Made by a program: the position numbers and the translations under genes. Source: Geobacillus vulcani PSS1 (GTDB lineage Bacteria; Bacillota; Bacilli; Bacillales; Anoxybacillaceae). Taken from it: 64,000 nucleotides of DNA. Positions 33,635 through 42,372 of this stretch are shown here, one piece after another (the first letter of the stretch is position 1; each line of letters begins with the position of its first letter). Under the pieces are notes generated by a model. The model searched no databases, had not been told where the DNA came from, and saw nothing but the letters and a program-made list of their open reading frames with translations. The stretch lies in contig NZ_JPOI01000001.1 of assembly GCF_000733845.1 (NCBI RefSeq), forward strand, positions 1,279,501 through 1,343,500. Reading direction: 5' to 3'.

Positions 33635-34698
33635 AAACCCTAGCTTTGGTTATGATCGTAAAAAACGAAGAACAAAATTTAGGTCGCTGTTTGCAGAGTA
33701 TCAAAAATATAGTGGACGAAATGATAGTTGTTGATACAGGGTCAACGGATGATACAAGGGAAGTTGCCTATTCATTCGGTGCAAAAGTTTTCAATTTTGC
33801 ATGGAGGCAAGACTTTTCGGCAGCCAGAAATTATGCACTCGAGCAATCAACGTGTGATTGGAATCTCGTGCTGGATGCCGATGAGTATGTGGTTAATGAC
33901 TGTGGAAGAGAGATTCGTCATTTTCTTGAAAATGGTTGTCAAAGGATAGGTCGTATCAAACGAATCGATGAATTTATTCAAAATGGTGAAAAACGACATG
34001 CCCAGTCGTATTTATCACGATTGTTACCTAAAGGTGTTAAATACACTGGGAAAATTCACGAGCAGGTTGATTCGACCTTGCCACGTGAAAACATTAATGT
34101 CGAAGTGTACCATGATGGTTATATTCAAACTAATAAAACAGAAAGAAACTTAGAGCTATTGTTACAGGAACTAAAGAAGCACCCGGAGGACGACTATATT
34201 TTATATCAGATCGGTAAGCAATATAAATTATTGCAACAGTTCGTCCGTTCTGAAATATATTTTGAGAAAAGTCATTCGCTTGCTTCCTCATATGCTTGGT
34301 ATCGTCATAGTTTAGTTGTAGATTATTTATATGTACTCATGGCTAATCGTTCATTTGAAAAAGGATTACAATTAATAGCGATGGAGCAAGAAAAACTGCA
34401 AGACTTACCAGATTTCCATTTTGCATGCGCTTTATTTTATATGGAGGCAGCTTTCTGTAATTCGGACCAATATGCTCATCTATTTCCATTCATTGAAAAG
34501 TCATTTGTCCGTTGCCTTGAGATTGGAGAAACAGACAACTATGATCGAGTGCGGGGGACGGGTAGCTTTCTAGCAGCTTACAACCTTGGAGTATTTTACG
34601 AAGTAACGGGACAAACGGAGAAAGCAATCAGTTTTTATAAGCGAGCTGCGAATGAAGGATATGAAAAAGCTGTTGAGCGATTGAACATGTTGATATAG
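33631..34698 (+). CDS. Glycosyltransferase family 2 with TPR repeats
   Basis: 355 residues, a shorter relative of the first island gene: LVMIVKNEEQNLGRCLQSIK, DEMIVVDTGSTDDTREVAYS, FSAARNYALEQS, NLVLDADEYVV, then TPR-like helices including a final Sel1/TPR-like AYNLGVFYEVTGQTEKAISF. TTG start at 33631 behind GAGGTGAAA, overlapping the rmlD stop. It is the last gene of the island and probably acts in flagellin O-glycosylation (inference). Confidence 0.85.
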   Translation: MKTLALVMIVKNEEQNLGRCLQSIKNIVDEMIVVDTGSTDDTREVAYSFGAKVFNFAWRQDFSAARNYALEQSTCDWNLVLDADEYVVNDCGREIRHFLENGCQRIGRIKRIDEFIQNGEKRHAQSYLSRLLPKGVKYTGKIHEQVDSTLPRENINVEVYHDGYIQTNKTERNLELLLQELKKHPEDDYILYQIGKQYKLLQQFVRSEIYFEKSHSLASSYAWYRHSLVVDYLYVLMANRSFEKGLQLIAMEQEKLQDLPDFHFACALFYMEAAFCNSDQYAHLFPFIEKSFVRCLEIGETDNYDRVRGTGSFLAAYNLGVFYEVTGQTEKAISFYKRAANEGYEKAVERLNMLI

Positions 34699-35126
34699 AA
34701 ACTACCGTGGGAATCGTTAAGCCTTAGAGTTTGACGAGCAACATGGATTCTGCTGCATAACAAGGCGAGGACAGAAAATCTCTAAAGTAGTAAGGCGGCC
34801 AAAAATGGATTGCTGAATATTTCGGGTTATACGGCTCAACGTGTTATAAATGGTATACTGAGAAAGCGAAGCGGAAAATGCATTTTTATTAATTGGCTCG
34901 ATGATTATGGGTTGATTGTTATGATGCCTAATGATTTTGATCAATATCGGTTTAAACGGCCCGAGCAGTTACTTGAGACGAGCGGAATTCTGGTGCGAGA
35001 GAGGACCCGGTGTCGGACATAACGTAGCATCATTTTCCCGGCCCCTCTCTTTTGTTTTTGCTATCTTCATTATCCCACATCTCCCCGAGTCGCCTTTCGT
35101 TCGCATGAAATTGCTCTTCCCCCCTT
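34699..35126 (+). other. Right boundary of the island, no gene recognised
   Basis: About 430 bases between the last glycosyltransferase and the flaG promoter. One 70-codon frame (34810-35022) reads ILRKRSGKCIFINWLDDYGL and later FDQYRFKRPEQLLETSGIL, but it has no ribosome site and no family that I know. It may be the remnant of a gene cut at the edge of the exchanged segment. The base composition changes from AT-rich to GC-rich inside this stretch. Confidence 0.45.
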
Positions 35127-35152
35127 TACATCTCCTGCTTCCCATCCGATAT
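35127..35152 (+). promoter_or_regulatory. Sigma-D-like promoter of flaG-fliD-fliS-fliT
   Basis: TACA (35127-35130), a 14-base spacer and TCCGATAT (35145-35152) continuing AAACGATAG. It is the fourth such site in the window, 40 bases before flaG. Confidence 0.7.
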
Positions 35153-35191
35153 AAACGATAGAAAGCGTCCAAAACTAAAGGAGCGGATCGT

Positions 35192-35554
35192 ATGACGATT
35201 GAACGGTTGTCTTCTTCGTTTCCTTCGTATGAACCGATGCGAAATGACCAAGCGAAGGCGAGCGCTGGGGTGGCGGCGGTGCGGCCGCCGGAACGGGAAG
35301 AGTCTGCTTCTTCTCCTGCGCGGCTGTTTTCGCACGATGAGTTGGAGAATGTGGTCAATGGACTGAATGAGTTGTTGCAGCCGAGTCATACATCAATTCG
35401 GTTTGAGCTGCATAAGGAGCTGAATGAGTACTACGTGCAAGTGGTCGATGAAAAGACGCATGAGGTGATCCGCGAAATTCCGCCGAAAAAGCTGCTGGAT
35501 ATGTATGCAGCGATGATGGAGTTTGTCGGATTGTTGGTGGATCGAAAAATTTAA
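35192..35554 (+). CDS. flaG: FlaG family protein (YvyC)
   Basis: 120 residues. The N-terminal 50 are disordered and the C-terminal part is the FlaG domain: LNELLQPSHTSIRFELHKEL, YYVQVVDEKTHEVIREIPPK and KLLDMYAAMMEFVGLLVD. FlaG influences filament length in several bacteria. It is the first gene of the fliD operon, as in B. subtilis (yvyC). AAAGGAG precedes ATG 35192. Confidence 0.93.
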   Translation: MTIERLSSSFPSYEPMRNDQAKASAGVAAVRPPEREESASSPARLFSHDELENVVNGLNELLQPSHTSIRFELHKELNEYYVQVVDEKTHEVIREIPPKKLLDMYAAMMEFVGLLVDRKI

Positions 35555-35569
35555 CGGTGGTGAAGACAG

Positions 35570-37075
35570 ATGGCAGGGAATTTGCGCATTAGCGGTTTGG
35601 CGAGCGGGATGGATATTGATCAAATCGTCAAAGATTTGATGAAAGCAGAGCGGATGCCGCTGGATAAGCTCCAGCAAAAAAAGCAGCTGCTCGAGTGGCA
35701 GCGCGATGATTACCGGGCGATGAACACGCTGTTGCAAGGGCTGGATGATTACTTGTTTTCGAACATCACTCTCCAAAGCAGCATGCTCAAAAAAACGGTC
35801 TCAAGCTCGAATGAGGCGGCCGTAACGGCGACCGCGAGCTCCAGCGCGGCGAATGTGGCGACGACGATTCAGGTCGATCGGGTGGCCACCTCGGCCGTCT
35901 GGCTGTCCGATGAAGCGGTAAGGGTGGACAAGGCGAGTTTTTCCGTTGCCGCTGATACGACGTTGACGATCAATGTGACGAACGGGGATGGGAGCACGAA
36001 GCAGGCGACGATCACGGTGAAACAAGGAACGACGCTGGACGGGTTGATCGCCCAGCTCAACAACAATGCCGATCTTGGCGTCAGCGCGTTTTACGATGAA
36101 AAAACCGGGCGGATTTCGATCATGAAAAAAGAGACGGGGGCGCAGGCGAGCTTGGTGCTCGCTGATCAGACGACGGCTGACTTTTTCGCGCAAAAGCTTG
36201 GGTTTACGGGAGCCGCGGCAGGGCAGGATTTGACAGGAAAAACAGCGGGGCAAGACGCGCAAGTGACGTTGAACGGCTTGACGACGACCCGTTCGTCGAA
36301 CACGTTTACGATTAATGGCGTGACGTATACCGTGAAGGGAACGGGGACGGCGACGGTGTCGGTTTCGACCGATGTCGACGCGATGGTGAACGTGATAAAA
36401 GGGTTTGTCGATAAATACAATGAAGTGATCGCCAAAATCAACGCCGAGTTGAAAGAAGAGCGCTACCGCGATTATCCGCCGCTCACCGATGAGCAAAAAG
36501 AAGCGATGACGGAAAAACAAGTGGAGCTGTGGGAAGAAAAAGCACGGAGCGGCATGCTTCGCGGCGATTCGATTTTGTCGAGCGCCCTCAGCCAAATGCG
36601 GATGGATTTGTATACGAAAGTCGAAGGAACGAACATCCCGAGCGGGTTTTCGCAGTTGGCGCAGCTTGGCATCACGACGTCGTCGAACTACCTCGATGGC
36701 GGGAAATTGATCATTGACGAGACGAAGCTGCGGGAGAAGATTAAAGAAAACCCGGAAGCGGTGTACCAGCTGTTTAATCAGGATAGCACGAATCAAGCGG
36801 AAAAAGGCCTTGCCCGCCGTTTGCGCGATACGATCAAGGCGACGATCGGAAAGATTGAGCAGAAGGCGGGGAAGACGATTTGGACGAACCAGCAGTTTGC
36901 GATCGGACGCGACTTGATTCAAATTAATGACCAGATTGACCGTTTTCAAGACCGCTTGAAACAAATTGAAGACCGCTACTATCGCCAATTCACCGCGATG
37001 GAAGAGGCGATTCAGCGCGCCAATCAGCAAAGCATGTATTTGATGAACGCCTTTGGCGGCGGCATGCAAAGGTAA
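35570..37075 (+). CDS. fliD: Filament cap protein FliD (HAP2)
   Basis: 501 residues. The N-terminus RISGLASGMDIDQIVKDLMKAERMPLDKL is the FliD signature. The variable middle is rich in Thr, Ala and Val, and the C-terminus (IQINDQIDRFQDRLKQIEDRYYRQFTAME, ending NAFGG) is coiled-coil. It forms the pentameric cap for flagellin folding at the filament tip. GGTGGTGAAG precedes ATG 35570. Confidence 0.97.
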   Translation: MAGNLRISGLASGMDIDQIVKDLMKAERMPLDKLQQKKQLLEWQRDDYRAMNTLLQGLDDYLFSNITLQSSMLKKTVSSSNEAAVTATASSSAANVATTIQVDRVATSAVWLSDEAVRVDKASFSVAADTTLTINVTNGDGSTKQATITVKQGTTLDGLIAQLNNNADLGVSAFYDEKTGRISIMKKETGAQASLVLADQTTADFFAQKLGFTGAAAGQDLTGKTAGQDAQVTLNGLTTTRSSNTFTINGVTYTVKGTGTATVSVSTDVDAMVNVIKGFVDKYNEVIAKINAELKEERYRDYPPLTDEQKEAMTEKQVELWEEKARSGMLRGDSILSSALSQMRMDLYTKVEGTNIPSGFSQLAQLGITTSSNYLDGGKLIIDETKLREKIKENPEAVYQLFNQDSTNQAEKGLARRLRDTIKATIGKIEQKAGKTIWTNQQFAIGRDLIQINDQIDRFQDRLKQIEDRYYRQFTAMEEAIQRANQQSMYLMNAFGGGMQR

Positions 37076-37265
37076 CGGATCGGCGGATGAAGGCTAAGGC
37101 CGCCATCGCGGCGACAGTGAGTCAAGAGGCGAACCCGCTCACGAGCGGCAACGAATAAAGGACGTTCGGCGCTGTAAGCGGTGAACGGGGTCGACGCGGC
37201 CCGTTGCGCTGAATAAGCTGCTGGCTTTGCGATGGGGTGAACATCATAGAAGAGGAGTGATCGGG

Positions 37266-37667
37266 ATGGCAACGAACAATCCGTATCAACACTACCAAAC
37301 GAACGCCGTGCAGACGGCGTCGCCTGGCGAGCTGACGCTCATGCTGTATAACGGCTGCTTGAAGTTTATCAAGCTCGCGCGCCAGGCGATAGAAGCGGGC
37401 GATGTGGCGGCGCGCAACGAGAACTTGATTAAAGCGCAAAAGATTATTTTGGAATTGATGGCGACGCTGAAAATGGAATATGACGTCGCCAAATCGATGA
37501 TGACGATGTATGACTACATCTACCGCCGCCTGGTCGAGGCGAATGTGAAGCACGATGCGGCGATTTTGGATGAAGTGGAAGGGTATGTCACGGAGTTTCG
37601 CGATACGTGGAAGCAAGTGATTCAGCTCAATCGGCAGCGCCAATACGCGGAAGGCGGGCAGGCGTAA
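37266..37667 (+). CDS. fliS: Flagellin export chaperone FliS
   Basis: 133 residues: NPYQHYQTNAVQTASPGELT and LMLYNGCLKFIKLARQAIEA at the N-terminus, then a four-helix bundle. FliS binds the flagellin C-terminus, the very region affected by the hag intron. AGGAG lies eight bases before ATG 37266; earlier in-frame starts have no support. The stop overlaps fliT by one base (TAATG). Confidence 0.95.
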   Translation: MATNNPYQHYQTNAVQTASPGELTLMLYNGCLKFIKLARQAIEAGDVAARNENLIKAQKIILELMATLKMEYDVAKSMMTMYDYIYRRLVEANVKHDAAILDEVEGYVTEFRDTWKQVIQLNRQRQYAEGGQA

Positions 37668-38017
37668 TGAGCGTGCGCGAAGTTTGGCAGTTGACGCGCG
37701 AATTGCTCGAAGCGACCGCTCTGCCGTGGCCAGCTGAGGAGCGCGAGGCGCGGCTTGTGCAAGTGGATGAGCTGCTTCGGCGGCGTGAAGAGTGGCTTCG
37801 GGAGCTGCGGCCGCCATACAGCGAGGAAGAGCAGCGGCTTGGCCGCGAGATCGTTGCTTGGAATCGAGAGATTGAAGCGCGGCTTCGTCAAGTGCGCGAT
37901 GAGATTGGCAGCGATTTGCGGATCACCGAGGCGAAGCGGCAGGCGAATGCCCGCTATGTTCATCCGTACGAGCAGCCGCTTTCGTTCGATGGAATGTTTT
38001 ACGATAAACGGCGATAG
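37667..38017 (+). CDS. fliT: FliT-like flagellar protein
   Basis: 116 residues, all-helical and rich in Arg and Glu: VWQLTRELLEATALPWPAEE, DELLRRREEWLRELRPPYSE. FliT is the chaperone of the cap protein FliD. Similarity is weak as usual for this family; position directly after fliS and the size support the call. It ends QPLSFDGMFYDKRR, a pattern common in Bacillaceae FliT. Confidence 0.85.
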   Translation: MSVREVWQLTRELLEATALPWPAEEREARLVQVDELLRRREEWLRELRPPYSEEEQRLGREIVAWNREIEARLRQVRDEIGSDLRITEAKRQANARYVHPYEQPLSFDGMFYDKRR

Positions 38018-38028
38018 GTGGAATGGAT

Positions 38029-38415
38029 ATGGCAAAATTGACGAGCGACGCGCTGGACATCATCCGCCAATACGCCGCGTTGCTCGAGACAGTCGAAGAA
38101 GGGCTCGACTATGTTGAAGCGAGCTTTTCTGACCCGCGGCGGATGCATGCGGACGTGCTGCTTTCGGATGTGTTGCTGGCGCTTGGGAAAATCGGCGAGA
38201 CGAATGTGTATCTAGAGCAGCTGTTCGCTGAGGAGAACGATTTCGTCCAGCATCTTGAACGGTTTGTCGATGTGCTCGACGCGGCCGCGGCACTTGACGG
38301 GCAGTTTTCTGATGCAGCGGCAAAGGAGCGGATTGTTTGCGGACGGTTGTCACCGGCGTTTCAAGCTTGGAAGGCGGCGGTTTCCGGCCGGCTGCGGCGG
38401 TATGTCGTGCAGTGA
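38029..38415 (+). CDS. Small protein of the fliD operon, unknown function
   Basis: 128 residues: AKLTSDALDIIRQYAALLET, a helical acidic protein with a basic C-terminal tail (GRLRRYVVQ). I do not recognise the family. It follows fliT by about ten bases, with AGGTGG seven bases before ATG 38029 (an ATG at 38023 is also in frame), and the operon terminator comes next, so it belongs to the flagellar operon. It may be another small export chaperone; this is only a guess from size and place. Confidence 0.7.
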   Translation: MAKLTSDALDIIRQYAALLETVEEGLDYVEASFSDPRRMHADVLLSDVLLALGKIGETNVYLEQLFAEENDFVQHLERFVDVLDAAAALDGQFSDAAAKERIVCGRLSPAFQAWKAAVSGRLRRYVVQ

Positions 38416-38451
38416 AGAACGAACGGCGGCGCTTTGGCAGCCATTCAAGTG

Positions 38452-38495
38452 AAAGCGGGTGTCCTCTTGATGGAAGCGAGGGCACCCGCTTTTGT
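38452..38495 (+). terminator. Terminator of the flaG-fliD-fliS-fliT operon
   Basis: AAAGCGGGTG-t-CCTC (38452-38466) pairs with GAGG-g-CACCCGCTTT (38478-38492), about 15 base pairs including a wobble, then TTGTG. The hairpin is symmetrical enough to act on the minus strand too. Confidence 0.8.
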
Positions 38496-38775
38496 GCGGC
38501 AGGGCGAATGAGACAAAGCGTTCGTTCGCCTGTTTTTGCTGTGGGCGGCAAGGGGGGCAAATGGCCTTGACAATGGTGATGTTCATTTCTTTTCGCAAGT
38601 CAATCTCATAAGGGCTTTTCAGCTCCTCGCCCGCAGGGTTTTTGATGACACGGACGACTGGGCGGAGCGGGAAGCCGGGAAACACTTGCGAGACGACGCC
38701 GACGTGCCCGGTGTTGAGCAGCACCGTCGTGGCGACCGGGTAGATGGCGATGTAGGAAAGAAACAGTTTAATGAG

Positions 38776-40703
38776 CCCGAGTTCGACAGTTTTGAGGTCA
38801 TTTTAGGCAAATGAAAATGGCCAAAATGCTGTTATATCAAGGGTTTCACCACGCCTCCCCTAGAAAAAAACGTCGAATTTAATAGGCACACGATTTATTA
38901 ATTTTCCCTTTTAAAAATAAAGTTTATAATTTATAATATAGGCATGTACATACGACGAGTTACACGCAAAAACAAAGATGGAACAACCGTGGCGTATCTC
39001 CAGCTTGCTCACAACGAATGGGATCCGAAGGCCAAATATGCGAAAGCGAAGGTGATTTATTCGTTCGGGCGCGAAGACGAAGTGGATCGCGCTGTCTTGG
39101 AGCGTCTGGCCAAAAGCATTTCGCGATTCCTTTCTCCTGAGCAGGCTTGGGAAGTCGAAACGTTGACAGGAGAAGCTTCCGATGACTTTCAATTCCAGTC
39201 ATGCAAACACCTCGGCGGCGTCTGGCTCTTGGATCAGCTCTGGAGACAACTGGGGTTGGGAGAGATTCTCCACTCCTTGTTTACCTCCCGACATCACCAG
39301 ATTTCGCTGGAACGGCTGATTTTTGCCATGGTGGCGAATCGCGCCCTTCATCCGTCAAGCAAGTTGGCGATGGAGGAGTGGGTGGAGAAAGACGTGTATA
39401 TCCCTCACCTTCCTCAAGCCGCCAGCCACCAGTTGTACCGGGCGATGGATGAACTGCTGGCCGTGCAGCCGGAATTGGAACGTCAAGTGTTCCATGCTGT
39501 GGCCGATTTATTGAATTTGGAAGTCGACTTGATTTACTTCGATACGACTTCGTCGTACTTCGAAGTGGATCCCTCTGAAACACCGGAAGGAGAATCGCTT
39601 CGAAAACAAGGATTCTCGAAAGACAAACGCCCAGACTTGGTTCAAATCGTCATTGGGCTGGCTGTCACCCGGGAAGGAATCCCGATTCGCGCTTGGGTAT
39701 GGCCTGGCAATACGATGGACATGACGGTCATCAAACAGGTGAAACAAGACTTGATTGGCTGGAAGCTTGGACGTGTGATCAGCGTCATGGACCGCGGCTT
39801 TTCCTCTGAAGAGAATTTGCGAATCTTGCAACAGGCCGGCGGACACTACATTGTCGGCGAAAAAATGCGATCCGGCAAAGCCGCCGTCGAAGAGGCCTTA
39901 AGCCGTCGCGGACGTTATCATGAAGTGGACGAGAATTTGCACATCAAAGAAATCATCGTCGGCGACGGAGAAGCGCGTCAGCGCTATGTTCTCGTGTACA
40001 ATCCCAGCGAAGCCGAACGCCAACGCAAGGAGCGAGAAAAGCTGCTCGAATCGCTGAAAGAGGAGTTAAAAGGGCTTCGCCAACTCCCAAACGAAGCCCA
40101 TCATAAGGCGACCTGCCGGTTGCGTTCCCATCCGTCCTACGGAAAATACTTGCGCCAGTTGAAGGACGGAACCCTTCGCATCGACAAGCAAGCGGTTCGT
40201 GACGCGGAAAAGTACGACGGCAAATATCTCATCCGGACATCCGATGACACCTTGTCTGCCGAAGATGTCGCCATCGGGTATAAGCAGCTGGTGGATATTG
40301 AGCAGGCCTTCCGAACATTGAAGTCTACATTGGAATTGCGGCCTATGTATCATCGCTTGGAAGACCGCATTCGGGCACATGTGCTGCTCAGTTGGCTTGC
40401 TCTCTTGTTAGTTCGGATCGTGGAGATTCGAACCCATGAATCGTGGCCGAACGTAAGGGACGAATGCGAACGTCTCATGCTTGGACATTTTTCTTCAAAA
40501 AACGGTGACCTTTATCAACGAACCGAACTGACGGCCAAACAGGCTCAATTCTTTGCGGCTCTAGGGCTGGAGCCTCCTCCGAAGATTCTAGGCATTCATC
40601 CTCGCACCTAGATACACGCCCAAAGTATGCCCAAATGCCTCTCGTCCCTTTGGTATCAAGGGATGAGAGGCATTTTGTTTGCCTAGTGACTGTCGAACTC
40701 GGG
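38776..40703 (+). mobile_element. IS1634-like insertion sequence, 1928 bp
   Basis: The ends are perfect 15-bp inverted repeats, CCCGAGTTCGACAGT (38776-38790) and its complement (40689-40703), with a further shared TAGGCAAA inside. The element is flanked by 5-bp direct repeats ATGAG (38771-38775 and 40704-40708). It carries one intact transposase and inserted into an HD-GYP gene. The length, single large ORF, DDE motifs and duplication size fit the IS1634 (IS4-related) family. Confidence 0.92.
38944..40611 (+). CDS. IS1634-family transposase
   Basis: 555 residues, apparently intact. The DDE residues lie in IYFDTTSSYFEVD (first Asp, about 201), ISVMDRGFSSEENL (second Asp) and DIEQAFRTLKSTLELRPMYH (Glu), followed by the typical RIRAHVLLSWLALLL. 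The start at ATG 38944 lies behind an AT-rich leader (TTTATAATTTATAATATAGGC) without a strong ribosome site. No frameshift is seen, so the element may still be active. Confidence 0.93.
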   Translation: MYIRRVTRKNKDGTTVAYLQLAHNEWDPKAKYAKAKVIYSFGREDEVDRAVLERLAKSISRFLSPEQAWEVETLTGEASDDFQFQSCKHLGGVWLLDQLWRQLGLGEILHSLFTSRHHQISLERLIFAMVANRALHPSSKLAMEEWVEKDVYIPHLPQAASHQLYRAMDELLAVQPELERQVFHAVADLLNLEVDLIYFDTTSSYFEVDPSETPEGESLRKQGFSKDKRPDLVQIVIGLAVTREGIPIRAWVWPGNTMDMTVIKQVKQDLIGWKLGRVISVMDRGFSSEENLRILQQAGGHYIVGEKMRSGKAAVEEALSRRGRYHEVDENLHIKEIIVGDGEARQRYVLVYNPSEAERQRKEREKLLESLKEELKGLRQLPNEAHHKATCRLRSHPSYGKYLRQLKDGTLRIDKQAVRDAEKYDGKYLIRTSDDTLSAEDVAIGYKQLVDIEQAFRTLKSTLELRPMYHRLEDRIRAHVLLSWLALLLVRIVEIRTHESWPNVRDECERLMLGHFSSKNGDLYQRTELTAKQAQFFAALGLEPPPKILGIHPRT

Positions 40704-41743
40704 ATGAGTTCAAAGTCGAGAACGCCGCCAGCGGCGGATAAGTATTCAGCCGCTTCGTGCGGCGAATATTGTTTTCGGTGGTAGCGCGCCGATGTCAAGG
40801 CGTCAAAGACGTCGGCGATAGCGACGATGCGGGCGTATTCGTGAATCTCGTTTCCAGACAACGCGCGCGGGTAGCCGCTGCCGTCGCACCGCTCGTGGTG
40901 CTGCAGGGCGCAATGGGCGGAAAAAAGCGAAATGTTGCGCTGGCGTCGCAAGAGTTCAAAGCCGAGATACGTATGGCGACGGATGATTTCCTTTTCCTCT
41001 TCGGTCAGTTCGCCTTTTTTCCGCCAAAGGCCATCGGGCAGCTGGGTCATGCCGATGTCAAACAGCAACGCCCCGATGCCAAGGTCGAGCAGCTGCTCGG
41101 GGCGGTAGCCTTTGGCGATGCCGATGACACCGGCGATCGTCGCCACGTTGACCGAATGGTGGAAAAAGTAGCCGTTGGAGATGACCAAGTCCGACAGATT
41201 GATGAGCAAGTTTTCCTGTTTCAGCAAGTAATCCAAAATGTTTTTGAACACTTTTTCATACTCTTTTCCTAAATCGAGCGACGAGACGCGGTGAAGCAGT
41301 TTTTTCTGATTGATCAGCGCCGTCATTGTCTCATACACTTTTTTCACCGCCTGTTGGCGCACGGTCGGGCTGATGAGCGGGCGCGGGCGGATGTCATATG
41401 TTTGTTTGTCGTCAATATAAATGTATTGAACCCCTTTTTGCGCTAAAGAACGGATGTAGCCGCTGGTCAGCCGCACGCCGCGCGACAAAAGAACGCTGCC
41501 GTTGGCGGCGAATAAGTCGACGGCAAGCATGTCGCCGCTTTTCGCATGGGAAATATGGATCTTTCGCATTCGTTCACACACTCCGTACCTTCCACATCAT
41601 AAGAAAAAACACCTATGCCTATCTTACCATATTTTCCTATGTTTTTCACAAAATCTTCGAAAATATTTTTGATTGAAGCAGGGATTTGATGGGTAATAGA
41701 AGAATGTAGGGATCTACAGTTTTAAGATAAGGAGTGGTCAGCG

Positions 41744-42292
41744 ATGATGTATAACGTTCGCGGAGAAAACCTCGAAGTCACGCCAGCGTTGCGCGAGTAT
41801 GTAGAGAAAAAAATCGGGAAACTGGAACGCTACTTTGATGGCACTGATGATGTGTATGTGCACGTCAATTTAAAAGTTTACAACGATGGACAAGGGAAAA
41901 TCGAGGTGACCATTCCGATGCCGCATTTGTTGCTGCGCGCTGAAGAGCGCCATGAGGATATGTATGCGGCGATCGATTTAGTAACCGATAAACTGGAGCG
42001 GCAAATCCGCAAACATAAAACGAAAGTCAATCGGAAGCTGCGTGACCGTGAGAAAGAAGCGAAGCTGGCTGCCCCTGTCTCGATCGGCGCTTCCGCAGCG
42101 GAGAATGAAGAGGAGTTTGAAATCGTGCGCACGAAGCACTTCAGCTTGAAGCCGATGGACAGCGAAGAAGCGATTTTGCAGATGAATTTGTTAGGGCACA
42201 ACTTCTTCATTTTCACGAACGCGGAAACGAACCGGACGAACATTGTTTACCGCCGCAAAGACGGAAAGTACGGACTGATCGAGGCGAATTGA
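41744..42292 (+). CDS. hpf: Ribosome hibernation promoting factor, long form
   Basis: 182 residues (formerly YvyD). The N-terminal domain has MYNVRGENLEVTPALREYVE and RHEDMYAAIDLVTDKLERQI; the C-terminal dimerisation domain has FSLKPMDSEEAILQMNLLGH and NFFIFTNAETNRTNIVYRRK. It dimerises 70S ribosomes into 100S particles in stationary phase. AAGGAGTGG precedes the ATG pair at 41744/41747. It lies just before secA as in B. subtilis. Confidence 0.96.
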   Translation: MMYNVRGENLEVTPALREYVEKKIGKLERYFDGTDDVYVHVNLKVYNDGQGKIEVTIPMPHLLLRAEERHEDMYAAIDLVTDKLERQIRKHKTKVNRKLRDREKEAKLAAPVSIGASAAENEEEFEIVRTKHFSLKPMDSEEAILQMNLLGHNFFIFTNAETNRTNIVYRRKDGKYGLIEAN

Positions 42293-42308
42293 ATCACCCT
42301 TCTATGCG

Positions 42309-42336
42309 CATCCCCTGCTTTTTTTGGCAGGGGATG
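42309..42336 (+). terminator. Probable terminator of hpf
   Basis: CATCCCCTGC (42309-42318) and GCAGGGGATG (42327-42336) form a 10-base-pair stem with a T-rich loop, 17 bases after the hpf stop. The T run is in the loop rather than after the stem, so efficiency is uncertain. Confidence 0.5.
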
Positions 42337-42372
42337 TTATAATATGCGTGAAGGAAGCAAAAGGGGGGAACG

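Larger units (their letters stand above)
38350..41581 (-). pseudogene. HD-GYP domain protein gene split by an IS element
   Basis: The first part (41581-40704) encodes about 290 residues: an N-terminal domain, then HHSVNVATIAGVIGIA, LLFDIGMTQLP, RHTYLGFELL, CALQHHERCDGSGYP and AIADVFDALTSARYHR. It reads up to GVLDFELI. The rest continues at 38775 as KLFLSYIAIYPVATTVLLNTGHVG and DLRKEMNITIVKAI. Joining across one copy of the 5-bp duplication restores the frame exactly. HD-GYP proteins hydrolyse cyclic di-GMP, but here the usual HDIGK motif is FDIGM, so activity was doubtful even before the insertion. The downstream frame runs on over the fliT-operon hairpin to 38350; the original stop is not identified. 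Start GTG 41581 or ATG 41569. Confidence 0.88.

Noticed and set aside
35801..37069. 422-codon frame antisense to fliD
   Set aside because: This is a codon-bias shadow: GC-rich third positions in fliD suppress stops on the other strand. The product is Arg/His-rich without domains.
38776..38790. Similarity of the IS ends (TTCGACAGT) to the arms of the branched repeat (TCGACAGTCGA)
   Set aside because: Only about eight bases are shared and the flanking order differs; a MITE relation to this IS is not supported by the rest of the sequence.
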